Assembly: GCA_016297405.1 (NCBI GenBank)
Contig: JAEDGP010000003.1
Coordinates: 1-64,000 of the forward strand
DNA from: Treponema sp.
Lineage (GTDB): Bacteria; Spirochaetota; Spirochaetia; Treponematales; Treponemataceae
Length of the DNA stretch: 64,000 bases
Direction: 5' to 3'
Made by a program: the position numbers and the translations under genes
Notes under the pieces: generated by a model
Told to the model about the DNA's origin: nothing
Seen by the model: only the letters and a program-made list of their open reading frames with translations
Database searches by the model: none
Shown: positions 44,043 to 53,478 of the stretch, piece by piece
How positions within the stretch are numbered: position 1 is the first letter of the stretch
How the letters are laid out: each line of letters opens with the position of its first letter

Positions 44043-44261
44043 ATGAAAAGTTATTCACTTAAAAGCTTAGGCAACAAAAACGACTACATGACAATAATCA
44101 AGGAAACTAAAGACGGTTACGTAATTCGAATTGTAAGAGACTTGGACGGCTATGAAGAAAAAACTACAGATTTTCTTGGAAAGGAATTATTCGAAAGCTG
44201 CATCCGAACAGGTTATCTTACTGAAATTGCAGAACCAGTTAAAGTTGCCGTAAACGCATAG
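44043..44261 (+). CDS. Small protein of unknown function (72 residues)
   Basis: A soluble protein with alternating strand and helix propensity (DYMTIIKETKDGYVIRIVRDL, then ELFESCIRTGYLTEI), typical of a small alpha/beta domain. It has a strong GGAGG site six bases before the ATG, so it is probably real. I recognise no family. It lies divergent from tatD, only 86 bases away. Confidence 0.7.
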   Translation: MKSYSLKSLGNKNDYMTIIKETKDGYVIRIVRDLDGYEEKTTDFLGKELFESCIRTGYLTEIAEPVKVAVNA

Positions 44262-44347
44262 ACTATGCAAATAAACTAAAAAGAGCCCAACACCTGGTGC
44301 AGAAATCAAAAACTATGCAAAAAAATAAAATGATAAAAATCTAAAAA

Positions 44348-45295
44348 TCAGCTGAAATATTTTTTTGCAAGATCCATTGCAGCATCAATTCTCTGCTTTT
44401 TATCCTGAACCGGCAAAAGCCAGTTGATCTTTACGCCTTTCTTTTCCATGCCACGAAACCATGTTTCCTGTCTTTTTGCAAACTGTCTGATGGCAACAAA
44501 AAGTTTTTCATAAAGTTCTTCTTTTGTCTTTATCTTTCCTTGCAGGAATAACGAACAATACCGATATTCAAGGCCTAGTTTTTCAAGCCGTTCCCAACTT
44601 GCACCTTTTTCATGGAGGAGTGCAACTTCTTCAATCATTCCTTGTTCAAGGCGTTCCTTAAGTCGAATGCTGATGTTCTGACGAACCAAATCTCGCTGAA
44701 AAGTTGTTCCAATAATCAGAGGTCTGATATCCGGACGTGAAACTGTATTATTGCAGTGTTGTTCCTTCCCCATATCTTTCATGTATAATGCAATTTCAAT
44801 GGCACGAACTACCCTTTCACGAATCAGAAGATCGCTTTTGTTATGAAGATCCGGCTTCAATCCAATCAGCATGGCATCAAGCTCATCCAGTGATTTTCCA
44901 TCCAATTCTTTTCTAAGCTCCAGATTTTCGGGAACAGTCACCAGATCATAACCGCGGACAACAGCATCCAGATACATTCCAGTTCCACCAACAATGACAG
45001 GAAGCTTTCCTCTCTCAATAATCTGGGGAAAAACTTTGTAGAAATCCTGCTGATAGTTAAAAACGTTGTATTCCTGGGAAAGATTTGCCACATCAATAAG
45101 GTGATATGGAACAGATCTGCCATTGACGGTAAATTCGCACAAATCTTTACCAGACCCAATATCCAGGCCAACGTAGGTTTGCCGGGAATCTGCAGAGATA
45201 ATTTCACCGTTAAGATTCAATGCCAAATGCACGCCAATACTGGTTTTTCCAACCGCCGTTGGACCAAGCACAACAATACAATTATATTCGCCCAT
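44348..45295 (-). CDS. miaA: tRNA dimethylallyltransferase MiaA
   Basis: MiaA prenylates A37 of tRNAs that read UNN codons. The P-loop GPTAVGKT is at about 11-18, followed by ISADSRQTYVGLDIGSGK, and VGGTGMYLDAVVRG near 98. The later RRxRA-like helix and RYCSLFLQGKI block match the family. The frame opens at a TTG six codons earlier without a ribosome site; the ATG with GGAAA about eleven bases before it is preferred. It follows the rRNA methyltransferase gene after a short gap. Confidence 0.95.
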   Translation of the reverse strand: MGEYNCIVVLGPTAVGKTSIGVHLALNLNGEIISADSRQTYVGLDIGSGKDLCEFTVNGRSVPYHLIDVANLSQEYNVFNYQQDFYKVFPQIIERGKLPVIVGGTGMYLDAVVRGYDLVTVPENLELRKELDGKSLDELDAMLIGLKPDLHNKSDLLIRERVVRAIEIALYMKDMGKEQHCNNTVSRPDIRPLIIGTTFQRDLVRQNISIRLKERLEQGMIEEVALLHEKGASWERLEKLGLEYRYCSLFLQGKIKTKEELYEKLFVAIRQFAKRQETWFRGMEKKGVKINWLLPVQDKKQRIDAAMDLAKKYFS

Positions 45296-45316
45296 AGAAT
45301 TATCTGTTTCCAACCG

Positions 45317-46570
45317 CTAAAGGACACGGCAAATTGCACACTTAAGATATTCGCTTTTCGGATAGCCAAGCAACACAGGATGATCTGGACCTGCGCCACG
45401 TTTTTCAAGAATCTGAACCTTCTTATGGCTGTCTGCAGCTGCATGCATAATCATGTCATAGAAAATCGTTGAATCAAAAAAATGAGAGCATGAACATGTA
45501 ACAAGAATACCGCCATCATTCAAAAGGCGCATTGCTCTAAGATTTATTTCTTTGTAACCACCATAGGCTTTCTGAATGGCCTTTGCACTTTTTGTAAATG
45601 CAGGTGGATCAAGAATAATTACGTCAAATTTTTCACCATCAGCTTCATACTTCTTCAGCAAATCAAAAACATCTGCGCAAACGGCTTTCATTACAGACGT
45701 GGCATTATTCATCTGAATGTTCTTGTTCACCATCTGCACAGCTTCTTCAGAAATATCAACAGATGTTACATCTCTGGCTCCTGCCTTGAACGCATTCAAG
45801 CCAAAAGCACCAGTATGAGTAAATGTATCCAGCACTTTCTTTCCATGACAGAAATCTGCTGCAATGCGACGATTGTCCTTCTGGTCAAGGAAATAACCAG
45901 TTTTCTGACCGTTCGCAATATCAACACAAAGCTTGATGCCGTTTTCTTCTATAGTTATAACACTATCCTTTTCACTTCCTATCCAGCCAGAATGGATTGG
46001 AAGGCCTTCCTTTTCACGCACATCGGCATCGTCCCTTTCATAAATTGCATAAGGCTTACAATGCTTTTTCAACGCATCAAGAATCTCCTTCTTGAACACA
46101 TCACAGGCCATTGCAAGGAACTGAACCACAAGATAGACACGGCCGAACATGTCGCAATATCTTTCACAGATAAAACCTGGAATAAAATCGGCTTCCGCAA
46201 AAACAAGGCGATAGGAATCCTTTTCACCGTAATGGGTTTTTCTGATATTTACCGCATCACAAATTCTTTTTTCCCAAAACGATGCTGTATTTTCAAACAC
46301 CCGGTCTGCATGATCGTTGGAAATAAGACGAACGGTAATTTTGGAATTTTTGTTGATTATGCCGGTTCCCAGAAAACCGCCGGCTTTTGTAAAAACTTCT
46401 ACAGCACAACCGTTTTCCACATCACATTCTTCCAAAGAAAGAACCTTCCATTCTTCCTTCTCATCATTTCTATATTTTACATGTGAAATTTCATTGTCAA
46501 AAACCCATGGGAACCCCTGAAGGATTTCCTTTTCTTCTTTACTCTTCAAAAAAACTCTTGGAAACATCAT
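45317..46570 (-). CDS. Class I SAM-dependent rRNA (cytosine-C5) methyltransferase, RlmI-like
   Basis: 417 residues with an N-terminal PUA domain (about 1-85, PRVFLKSKEEKEILQGFPWVF) and a Rossmann methyltransferase domain (motif I VLDTFTHTGAFGLNAFKAGA near 235; DPPAF motif near 305; SCSHFF near 352 holding the catalytic Cys). RlmI methylates 23S rRNA C1962 in E. coli; the position in this organism is not known. GAGG is close to the two consecutive ATG codons. A promoter with near-leaderless geometry overlaps the end of the HAD gene. Confidence 0.9.
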   Translation of the reverse strand: MMFPRVFLKSKEEKEILQGFPWVFDNEISHVKYRNDEKEEWKVLSLEECDVENGCAVEVFTKAGGFLGTGIINKNSKITVRLISNDHADRVFENTASFWEKRICDAVNIRKTHYGEKDSYRLVFAEADFIPGFICERYCDMFGRVYLVVQFLAMACDVFKKEILDALKKHCKPYAIYERDDADVREKEGLPIHSGWIGSEKDSVITIEENGIKLCVDIANGQKTGYFLDQKDNRRIAADFCHGKKVLDTFTHTGAFGLNAFKAGARDVTSVDISEEAVQMVNKNIQMNNATSVMKAVCADVFDLLKKYEADGEKFDVIILDPPAFTKSAKAIQKAYGGYKEINLRAMRLLNDGGILVTCSCSHFFDSTIFYDMIMHAAADSHKKVQILEKRGAGPDHPVLLGYPKSEYLKCAICRVL

Positions 46571-46578
46571 AGCCTCGA

Positions 46579-46607
46579 ATTATAATTATTTTATCTTCTA
46601 TTTTCAA
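46579..46607 (-). promoter_or_regulatory. Promoter of the rRNA methyltransferase gene, inside the HAD gene end
   Basis: TTGAAA (46607-46602), 17 bases, TATAAT (46584-46579), 8 bases to the first ATG on the minus strand. GAGG in that gap would be only partly transcribed. Confidence 0.55.
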
Positions 46608-47196
46608 TAAATGACTTTGCTTGTACCATAAGTTCACCACCATTTTTGAAAACACAGGTCCTTATGCCCAATGAGGATGCGGCATTGCAGTTCTCAATCT
46701 TGTCATCAACGAAAAACGCATCTTCTGGGGAAACTCCTTCCGCATCCAGAATCATTGAAAAGAACAACGGGTCTGGTTTTGCCACCCCCATGTGATGACT
46801 TGCATAAGTCATATCGAATAATGCATAATCCCCGCGACTTATGTGATTGTCATAGTGGCTTTCAATTGTATTCGTGCCGCAAACAAGTCTTACATCCCCA
46901 ACCGTTTTCAAATAATCGATTACTTCTACAGTTTCCCTTATCAATACCGGGTGAAACAATAGCCTGAACCAATCAGTACAAACGTTTTTTCCACTGTTAG
47001 CAGAAAATTCCTTCCAGAATAAGGCAGTATCAATTCTTCCAATTTCCAATGCCTTAAGCATATCCTGTTCTGTTCCCTTTTTGCAAAAGTCATAGAATTC
47101 CTTTACGCTGATTCCAATTCTTTCAGCTACTTCCTGATCCAAAACTTTTCCTGCAGTGTTTGTTACAACACCACCCATATCAAAAATAAAAAGCAT
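46591..47196 (-). CDS. HAD-superfamily hydrolase, YihX-like
   Basis: A 201-residue HAD-IA enzyme: motif I FIFDMGGVV (residues 3-11), motif II with the GTN turn near 105, motif III KPDPLFF near 140 and motif IV FFVDDKIENC near 165. The second motif I Asp is replaced by Gly, as in the YihX group that reads FDLGNV, so phosphatase activity on sugar phosphates is likely rather than excluded. It starts 6 bases after TAATAT without a ribosome site. Confidence 0.82.
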   Translation of the reverse strand: MLFIFDMGGVVTNTAGKVLDQEVAERIGISVKEFYDFCKKGTEQDMLKALEIGRIDTALFWKEFSANSGKNVCTDWFRLLFHPVLIRETVEVIDYLKTVGDVRLVCGTNTIESHYDNHISRGDYALFDMTYASHHMGVAKPDPLFFSMILDAEGVSPEDAFFVDDKIENCNAASSLGIRTCVFKNGGELMVQAKSFIENRR

Positions 47197-47202
47197 ATTT
47201 GG

Positions 47203-47231
47203 ATATTACAGAAATATTGATTTTGAGCCAA
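47203..47231 (-). promoter_or_regulatory. Promoter of the HAD gene, leaderless geometry
   Basis: TTGGCT (47231-47226), 17 bases, TAATAT (47208-47203), 6 bases to the ATG on the minus strand. Confidence 0.55.
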
Positions 47232-47245
47232 CATCGCATTAAAAT
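47217..47245 (+). promoter_or_regulatory. Promoter of the exported TPR-type gene, leaderless geometry
   Basis: TTGATT (47217-47222), 17 bases, TAAAAT (47240-47245), 6 bases to the ATG. It overlaps the opposing HAD promoter, so polymerases on the two cannot bind together. Confidence 0.55.
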
Positions 47246-47251
47246 ATTATC

Positions 47252-48145
47252 ATGAAAATTATCAAATTATTTGCCTTAGGCTGTCTGTTTCTTACATCCT
47301 CTTTTTCTTACGCCAAAGACAGACCTATCATCAAAAATCTTATGGCAACCAGCGGCAAAGGCACAAAAATCAACATATCCTGGACGGTTCCAGAAAAACC
47401 TGATCCTAAAATCACAAAGCTTTTTCTATATAGAACCACAAAACCTGCAGGTTCATTTTTTGACCTGGAATCTGAAAAACCCATCGCAACGCTAGATGCT
47501 GACTGTTGCGGTTTTACCGATTCCGTAAAGGATTATCGTGACTACTACTATGCGGTTTTGGCCGAAGTAAACGGTAAGCCTTATGACATCATACTCCCAT
47601 CTATCAATTCCACGGTAAATTCAGTTCATCTGAAAATTGAACAAAAGGAAGAATTGCCGGTCAAGAAGGAAATTCCAGAAAAACTCTACACAGATGGCAA
47701 CATAAGGGAAACGCCCCTTCCTTTCCTTGACCTGGTAAGCAGTATGAAAGGAAAAAAGATTTCCATGAAAGAATCAACTATTTCATATGCAAGGGAACTT
47801 GCCGGCAACAGCCAAAAGACAAAAAAACGCCTGACTCCTTATGTTTTTGAACAGGATCTGATTTCTCCAGATGGAGGAGACGATTTTCTTTTGTTTGAAA
47901 TATTAAGAACCACGTTCATACAGAAAAAATATGCTTCCTGCATAGATGAACTTATAAAACTTTTGGGAACAAACAGATCTGCCGAAGTAACACAGCGGGC
48001 AGGATTTTATCTTGCCCAGTCATACTACTTTTCAAAAGACTACAAAAGCGCTGTTCAAAACTTTCTGAAAGTTTACGACACTTTTCCAAAGCTTTCAAAA
48101 AAGTGGATTGATTCCAGTCTTGAATACATGGAAACAATGGAATAA
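47252..48145 (+). CDS. Exported protein with fibronectin-III-like and TPR-like regions
   Basis: 297 residues. The signal peptide ends near FSYAK (about residue 22). Residues 25-115 look like a fibronectin-type III domain (INISWTVPEKPDPKITKLFLYR, then DYRDYYYAVLAEVNGK). After a charged linker the last 90 residues form helical repeats (FLLFEILRTTFIQKKYASCIDELIKLL; AGFYLAQSYYFSKDYKSAVQNFLKVY, split). It probably acts in the periplasm as a binding scaffold. The family is not recognised. Confidence 0.7.
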   Translation: MKIIKLFALGCLFLTSSFSYAKDRPIIKNLMATSGKGTKINISWTVPEKPDPKITKLFLYRTTKPAGSFFDLESEKPIATLDADCCGFTDSVKDYRDYYYAVLAEVNGKPYDIILPSINSTVNSVHLKIEQKEELPVKKEIPEKLYTDGNIRETPLPFLDLVSSMKGKKISMKESTISYARELAGNSQKTKKRLTPYVFEQDLISPDGGDDFLLFEILRTTFIQKKYASCIDELIKLLGTNRSAEVTQRAGFYLAQSYYFSKDYKSAVQNFLKVYDTFPKLSKKWIDSSLEYMETME

Positions 48146-48183
48146 AGCTTTTCCTGAATGACCATCAATGTCAAACCACAAAA

Positions 48184-50358
48184 TCAATAGATACTGCGTA
48201 TTAAATCAATGAATGACGGCGTTCTTTTGTCCACAAATTCAGCTGCTGTAACTTTCATGCTTTTTGGTTGATTGATCGCATTTCCGTTCACATCGGCAGT
48301 CGGTGCTGTGTCGCTTACAACCGTGATTTCTGCGCTTTGTTCCATTGACTGCATTTCATCAGGCTTTGGCATTGAAAGCAAAACAATTTCATCGCCTGTA
48401 TTTACCTTATCATAAAAGCCGTCATATTCCAAAAGTCCTTCAGAAACTTCTTCTCCAACAGTAGTTATAGTCAGATTACCAAGCACATCAGATTCTTTAT
48501 AAACGATTCCGCCGCTGCTTCCAGAAGTTTCTATCGAACCTTTTTTTACAACATCGAACAACGCACCATTTACAAGGTTTTCGGATTTCCCCATATCCAC
48601 AAGAAGTCGTTTTCCTTCACGGTTCAAAATCTTTCCCCTTACAGGAAGCCGCTCCAGGATAGCTTTTCTGAAGCGACGGAAAATATTTGAATAACGATTA
48701 TTGCCGGTGGCATAATAGGAATCAGAATGGATTTTATAGCCAGATCGTCCCGAATACATGGCAAAATCAAGTGTAACGTCCCGGCTACCTTCATCAAAGC
48801 TAATTATTACAAAATAGTCGGTTTTTGAGCTTCTTGCCTTCTGATAAGCTTCGCCAAAACCGGCAACCGGTTCAGCATAAGTACAAACACTGGCATAAGC
48901 GATTCCAGAAAAAATCTCCGATGCAAATTCAGCACTTACCCTATTGTTTTGCGGATGAGGCTGACTTACAGTTGAAGGGGTATAATAAACACCAAGCTTC
49001 CATCTGGTTTTATCCAAATAGAAAGGTTGAACATTCCATTTATTTGCAAGCGAATCTTTCAGCAGCGAATCGTAGGCTTCAATAGTATAATCCATCTGCT
49101 GCTGTTCAAAATCCTTTTTCTGTTCATTTTGAGCAGAAAAGCTTTCTCCAGCAGAAATTATTGCATCAGACGTATCGTCGGATATGATTCTTTCCCTTAG
49201 GAATAATAGCTGATCAAGATAAAGTTCATGCATTCCATTCAATTCAAGCATATCAGCATAGGCTTTCCTTGCCTCTTCATTTGAAGGGTTTATCTTCAAA
49301 GCCTGCTGATATTGGAATGTAGCCCCTGTGCTGTCATATCGACGGCTGCATTCACGAGCCTCTTGAACATGATAATCAGCCCAGGCTTTTCTTCTGCCAT
49401 CTTCCAAAGGTACATATTTTGAAACAAGGGACTCCAAAGCTGATCTCATTATTTCGTCGGAAGGATCTACATCAAGCCCGCCAGACCATGTATTGATCGC
49501 AGCATCAATTTCATTTTCTGCACACTGTGAAAGACCTTTCAAATACCAGGCAGAAGAGAGTTCCCTATTGCGTCCGATTCTGAAATCACAAATGGATATT
49601 ACTTCAGGATAAAAACCTTTAGCAAAGCGGATTTTTGCCAAAAAATCATAAGCTTTGTCATAATCTCCGTTTATTTCAAGTGCAATTCGAACATGCTTTT
49701 CTGCAGCATCCAGATCGTTTTGCATGGCATAAATAACAGCGGCAAGATAATGAACTTCACATTCACCTGAATAGTAGCCCAAAGCCTGTGTTACATATTT
49801 TCTTGCCAGATCAGTTTTACCAAGTTCACAGGAAACCACTGCAAGGCTAAGCAAAGCCTTACGATTATCCCTCTGGCGACTCAAAGCTTCCATGTACATT
49901 TTTTCAGCACCAGTTACACGGCCATCAAAAAGATCTAATTCCGCAAGCCCAAATCGAGCATCAACGTTATTTGGATAAGATCGAAGCACATCTTCAAAGA
50001 CTTTTCTTGCATCGGCAAAACGTTCAAGAGCAATGAAAGTCATTCCTCTAAGATTGAAAATAGAACTTTCATTTTTTGCGTATTTTTGAGCCTCTTCAAG
50101 CTGGCTTAAAACCAGTTCGTACTCGCCAAGTTGATAGGAACATTTAGCCAGATGAAACCAGGCGTCTGCATACACTGGATTAAGCTGAACCGCTTCCATA
50201 TATTTTTGAGATGCCATGTACCATTGCTCATTATTTTCTTCAGTAAGGCCTTCATCATAAAGTTCTACAGCCGATTTTCCCAGCGCAAAACCTGAAGATG
50301 ACAGGGCAAAAAAAACGGCTGCTGCAATGAATTTAATCTTTTTTTTCATTTCCATCAT
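48184..50358 (-). CDS. Large TPR-repeat exported protein
   Basis: 724 residues from the ATG used. A signal peptide (MKKKIKFIAAAVFFALSSSGFA, split) is followed by about ten TPR units through residue 380 (for example YMEAVQLNPVYADAWFHLAKCSYQLGEYE, split). A C-terminal region after about 480 is unlike TPR and carries beta-rich segments (DYFVIISFDEG; GKILNREGKRLLVDMGKSEN; GNLTITTVGEE). This resembles envelope proteins that bind peptidoglycan or flagellar parts, but the match is weak. Start choice is uncertain: GTG, two adjacent ATGs and a later ATG are in frame. The gene overlaps the CBS protein gene. Confidence 0.75.
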   Translation of the reverse strand: MMEMKKKIKFIAAAVFFALSSSGFALGKSAVELYDEGLTEENNEQWYMASQKYMEAVQLNPVYADAWFHLAKCSYQLGEYELVLSQLEEAQKYAKNESSIFNLRGMTFIALERFADARKVFEDVLRSYPNNVDARFGLAELDLFDGRVTGAEKMYMEALSRQRDNRKALLSLAVVSCELGKTDLARKYVTQALGYYSGECEVHYLAAVIYAMQNDLDAAEKHVRIALEINGDYDKAYDFLAKIRFAKGFYPEVISICDFRIGRNRELSSAWYLKGLSQCAENEIDAAINTWSGGLDVDPSDEIMRSALESLVSKYVPLEDGRRKAWADYHVQEARECSRRYDSTGATFQYQQALKINPSNEEARKAYADMLELNGMHELYLDQLLFLRERIISDDTSDAIISAGESFSAQNEQKKDFEQQQMDYTIEAYDSLLKDSLANKWNVQPFYLDKTRWKLGVYYTPSTVSQPHPQNNRVSAEFASEIFSGIAYASVCTYAEPVAGFGEAYQKARSSKTDYFVIISFDEGSRDVTLDFAMYSGRSGYKIHSDSYYATGNNRYSNIFRRFRKAILERLPVRGKILNREGKRLLVDMGKSENLVNGALFDVVKKGSIETSGSSGGIVYKESDVLGNLTITTVGEEVSEGLLEYDGFYDKVNTGDEIVLLSMPKPDEMQSMEQSAEITVVSDTAPTADVNGNAINQPKSMKVTAAEFVDKRTPSFIDLIRSIY

Positions 50359-51163
50359 TCTTATCACTCGCCTTTTTTATCACTTTTATCATATTTATAC
50401 GGTGACCTTCCATGTCTTGAACGATAAAATCAAAGTCGTTCCATGAAGTCTTTTCGAACTTAACAGGAATTTTTCCAAAAAGATCGAAGACGAAGCCTCC
50501 AAGGGAATCAAAATCCTGAGCTGGAAAAACAGTTTCCAGTTTTTCATTTACTTCATCAAGATCAACTCTGGCATCACATAGCCAGATATTATTGCCCACA
50601 GGAAGAATATCTTCATGTTCATTGTCGAATTCATCCTGAATATCGCCAACAATCTCTTCTATGATGTCTTCCATAGTTATAATTCCAGCGATTCCACCAT
50701 ATTCATCAATTGCAATGGCAATATGAAGATGGCGACGCTTGAATTCTCTAAGCAAGCTGTCGATTCTTTTTGATTCAGGCACAAAATATGCCTTTCGAAT
50801 AATCTTTTCAAGCTCAAATGATTCAGGATCTCTGCAGGTGAATATCAAATCCTTCACATATAGAACGCCTACAACATTATCTATCGATTCAGAATAAACT
50901 GGAAAACGGGAATGCCCGCTTTTCGAAACTTTTTCCAAAAGTTCATCGATTGGAGTATCAACAGAAATGAAGTCAACATCAATACGCGGTACCATCACTT
51001 CTTTTACAGAAGTTTCAGAAAGCTCTTCAACTCCCTGAATCATGTCTTTTTTTTCTTCATTTAGAATTTTCTGCTGCTCCGCGCTAATTTCTTCTAACCC
51101 GCGATTTTTCTTATGCTTTTTTCCAGTAAACCACATAACACTACTCTGTCCAAATAATTTCAT
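50333..51163 (-). CDS. CBS-domain protein, HlyC/CorC (TlyC) family
   Basis: 276 residues: a short N-terminus, a paired CBS module (VKEVMVPRIDVDFISVD at about 55-75; HSRFPVYSE; RKAYFVPESKRIDSLLREFKRRHLHIAIAIDEYGGIAGIITMEDIIEEIVGDIQDEFD, split over about 120-180) and a C-terminal CorC/transporter-associated domain. The DUF21 membrane domain is absent, as in CorC/TlyC. It may aid ion efflux. GAGGA eight bases upstream supports this start, which overlaps ybeY by 23 bases; the frame opens further upstream. Confidence 0.88.
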   Translation of the reverse strand: MKLFGQSSVMWFTGKKHKKNRGLEEISAEQQKILNEEKKDMIQGVEELSETSVKEVMVPRIDVDFISVDTPIDELLEKVSKSGHSRFPVYSESIDNVVGVLYVKDLIFTCRDPESFELEKIIRKAYFVPESKRIDSLLREFKRRHLHIAIAIDEYGGIAGIITMEDIIEEIVGDIQDEFDNEHEDILPVGNNIWLCDARVDLDEVNEKLETVFPAQDFDSLGGFVFDLFGKIPVKFEKTSWNDFDFIVQDMEGHRINMIKVIKKASDKNDGNEKKD

Positions 51164-51623
51164 CTGCAAGTTCCTCAAGAATCTTTTCCTGAAGGACAAG
51201 CATCTCACACGAAGGTTCCACATCCTTTTCGATGTGCTCTTCCCCATGATCCATTCCGTTCAGATGAAGCACCCCATGTATCAAAAGCCGTTTAAACTCA
51301 GTATTTTTGTCTACCTCAAAATATTCGGCGTTTTTAGGCAATGTATCCAAACTTATGACAATATCGCCGGCACTATACCACTGGCCTTCGTCATCTTCAT
51401 ATTCTTCCCCTGTTTCAAATGATAAAACATCTGTAGGAGCATCAATGTTACGATATTCTTTATTCAAATTTTGAATAAAGACGTCATCACAAAAAAGAAT
51501 TGAAAGCTCCTCTCCATCATAACCTGCTTTCTGAAGAATCTTTTCCACAAACTCTTCTATCCTGGAAAACCATACAGGTTCATTCATTCCTTCCTGCATG
51601 GAAACCAACACTCTATTAGCCAT
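51141..51623 (-). CDS. ybeY: Endoribonuclease YbeY
   Basis: A 160-residue zinc-dependent endoribonuclease used in 16S rRNA 3' maturation and ribosome quality control. The zinc motif HGVLHLNGMDH (His116, His120, His126) and the preceding APTDVLSFE are diagnostic. AGGAGAG precedes the ATG. The gene order phoH-pgpH-ybeY matches Firmicutes and treponemes. Confidence 0.95.
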   Translation of the reverse strand: MANRVLVSMQEGMNEPVWFSRIEEFVEKILQKAGYDGEELSILFCDDVFIQNLNKEYRNIDAPTDVLSFETGEEYEDDEGQWYSAGDIVISLDTLPKNAEYFEVDKNTEFKRLLIHGVLHLNGMDHGEEHIEKDVEPSCEMLVLQEKILEELADEIIWTE

Positions 51624-51696
51624 ATATACTCTCCTTCATAAAACCACAAAAGCGATTGAAACGTAAAATATTTTCAATCGCCTGAAACAAAATAAC

Positions 51697-53478
51697 TTAT
51701 CTGGATGATTTCTTTGCCGCTTTTATCTTCACGCCATCAACAGTGCCATCATCGGTCCTATCTTTTAACTGAACTTTCCCATCTGATATTTCAGATGTTT
51801 TTTCTTCGTCCTGATTTTCTTCAGCTTTCTGCTCGTCTTTTTGATCAGGATACTCGATTCTGTTATGGTAATAACCGAGCAAAAGTTTTACGAAAGCTTT
51901 GCGCATAATCGTGGTATCCTGAAAAGTAAGAGGACAGTTATCCAGCTGATGAGATTCCATTTTTGCAGTTATGAGTTTTCTGATAAATTTATCAAGACGC
52001 TCTTCGTTTGGATTTTCCAAAGTGCGGCAGGCTGCTTCAACTGTATCTGCACACATGACAACCGCTGATTCCTTTGTAGAAGGTGGATTTCCAAAATACG
52101 AATAATCAGCTGGATTCACATCCGGATCCTTTTGCTTTGCCTCTTCCAAGAAATAGGCAATGACACTGTTTCCGTGATGTTCTTCGATTATATCGATTAC
52201 AGCCTGAGGTAGATGAAGCTGATGAGCCTTTTCAACACCTTTGCGTACATGACTGCGAATCACGGAAACTGAAAGCGAAGGATTCAGTGAATCATGCTTG
52301 TTGACGCCGTTTATCTGATTTTCTACAAAATATTCGCTATGTTCCATTTTGCCTATGTCATGATAATATGCTCCAACTCTGGCAAGCAAAGCATTTGCCC
52401 CTATATCACGACATGCAACTTCCGCAAGCTGCGCAACCATCTGGGAATGCTGATAAGTACCGCTTGCCGTAATAAGCATTTTTCTCATCAACGGGTTGTT
52501 CAAATCGCTTAAATCCATAAGCCGGAACACCGACGCTGTATTCAAAATGAATTCCACCGGCGTCAAAAGCCCTAAAGCCAGTATTCCCGAAAGGAAACCG
52601 TTTGCTGCAACACCACCTAAAAGAACTGGCAATGTTGAAAAACTTTCATTGAAGATTACCGAGTCGATTATTATAATAACCATATTCATTGCGGCAAGTA
52701 CAATGGAAGCAAAAACCATGTCGATTCGGCGCTCAATTTTGCGCACAATTACTGTTGCGGCCAGACATGAAGTAATAGTAAAAATGAACGGCACAATTCC
52801 CCATCCCGTTGCCGCAAAAACGCCAAAAGACAAAAGAAGACTGAAAAAAGCAGAACTAAGCTGCCCAAACAAAACAGCATCTATAAGAACAAAAAGTGAT
52901 GTGGGGATGATAATTACTATCATAAGCGGGGAATTAAAAGCCGGCAGTTTTTGTCCAAAGCTTGCCACGAAAAAAACGATTGCAAAACAAATAAGCTGAA
53001 ATATCAGTTCAGACAGTGAGACTTTCTTTTCCAAAGGTGCAACAGCAAAAATCACAAACCAGAGGACAATCAAAATCAAAACAAAAAGCTCTATATCAGC
53101 AAAAGTCCTTGCATCAAAATAGACTGGAGAATCCGCCATCTTCTGAAGTTTTCTATAGGCTTCTTCTGTTACTGGGAAACCGGATTTTACAATTTTTTCG
53201 CCTTTTTTTACCGAAATCTCGCTTTTCGAATCTGCGGGGATATCCCTTGGAGCCACAATGTTTCTGAACATTACCTGACCGATTTCAATATCATCTATAT
53301 CGAAGGAATCCACAGTCTGACTGCTGGAAACGCTGAAAAAATTGATTGCTGAAACTGCAAGGAATGCACAAATCAGCAGCACAATATACTTGTACTGTTT
53401 CTTTATGAAAATCAAAAGCGATTCAAAAATTCTTTTGACATCAATTCCTTTTTTCTTACTGGATTTTGTCCTGCTCAT
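51697..53478 (-). CDS. 7TM-HD phosphohydrolase, PgpH/YqfF family
   Basis: 593 residues. A basic N-terminus and one membrane segment (about 33-50) precede a short extracytoplasmic region, then six more membrane segments (about 140-325). A C-terminal HD domain has HSQMVAQLAEVA, YYHDIGKMEHSEYF (near 365), and EEHHGNSVIAYF. Relatives hydrolyse cyclic di-AMP. The extracytoplasmic domain is shorter than in Bacillus YqfF (about 711 residues). AAGG lies 3 bases before the first ATG and 9 before the second, so the second is used. It overlaps phoH. Confidence 0.88.
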   Translation of the reverse strand: MSRTKSSKKKGIDVKRIFESLLIFIKKQYKYIVLLICAFLAVSAINFFSVSSSQTVDSFDIDDIEIGQVMFRNIVAPRDIPADSKSEISVKKGEKIVKSGFPVTEEAYRKLQKMADSPVYFDARTFADIELFVLILIVLWFVIFAVAPLEKKVSLSELIFQLICFAIVFFVASFGQKLPAFNSPLMIVIIIPTSLFVLIDAVLFGQLSSAFFSLLLSFGVFAATGWGIVPFIFTITSCLAATVIVRKIERRIDMVFASIVLAAMNMVIIIIDSVIFNESFSTLPVLLGGVAANGFLSGILALGLLTPVEFILNTASVFRLMDLSDLNNPLMRKMLITASGTYQHSQMVAQLAEVACRDIGANALLARVGAYYHDIGKMEHSEYFVENQINGVNKHDSLNPSLSVSVIRSHVRKGVEKAHQLHLPQAVIDIIEEHHGNSVIAYFLEEAKQKDPDVNPADYSYFGNPPSTKESAVVMCADTVEAACRTLENPNEERLDKFIRKLITAKMESHQLDNCPLTFQDTTIMRKAFVKLLLGYYHNRIEYPDQKDEQKAEENQDEEKTSEISDGKVQLKDRTDDGTVDGVKIKAAKKSSR

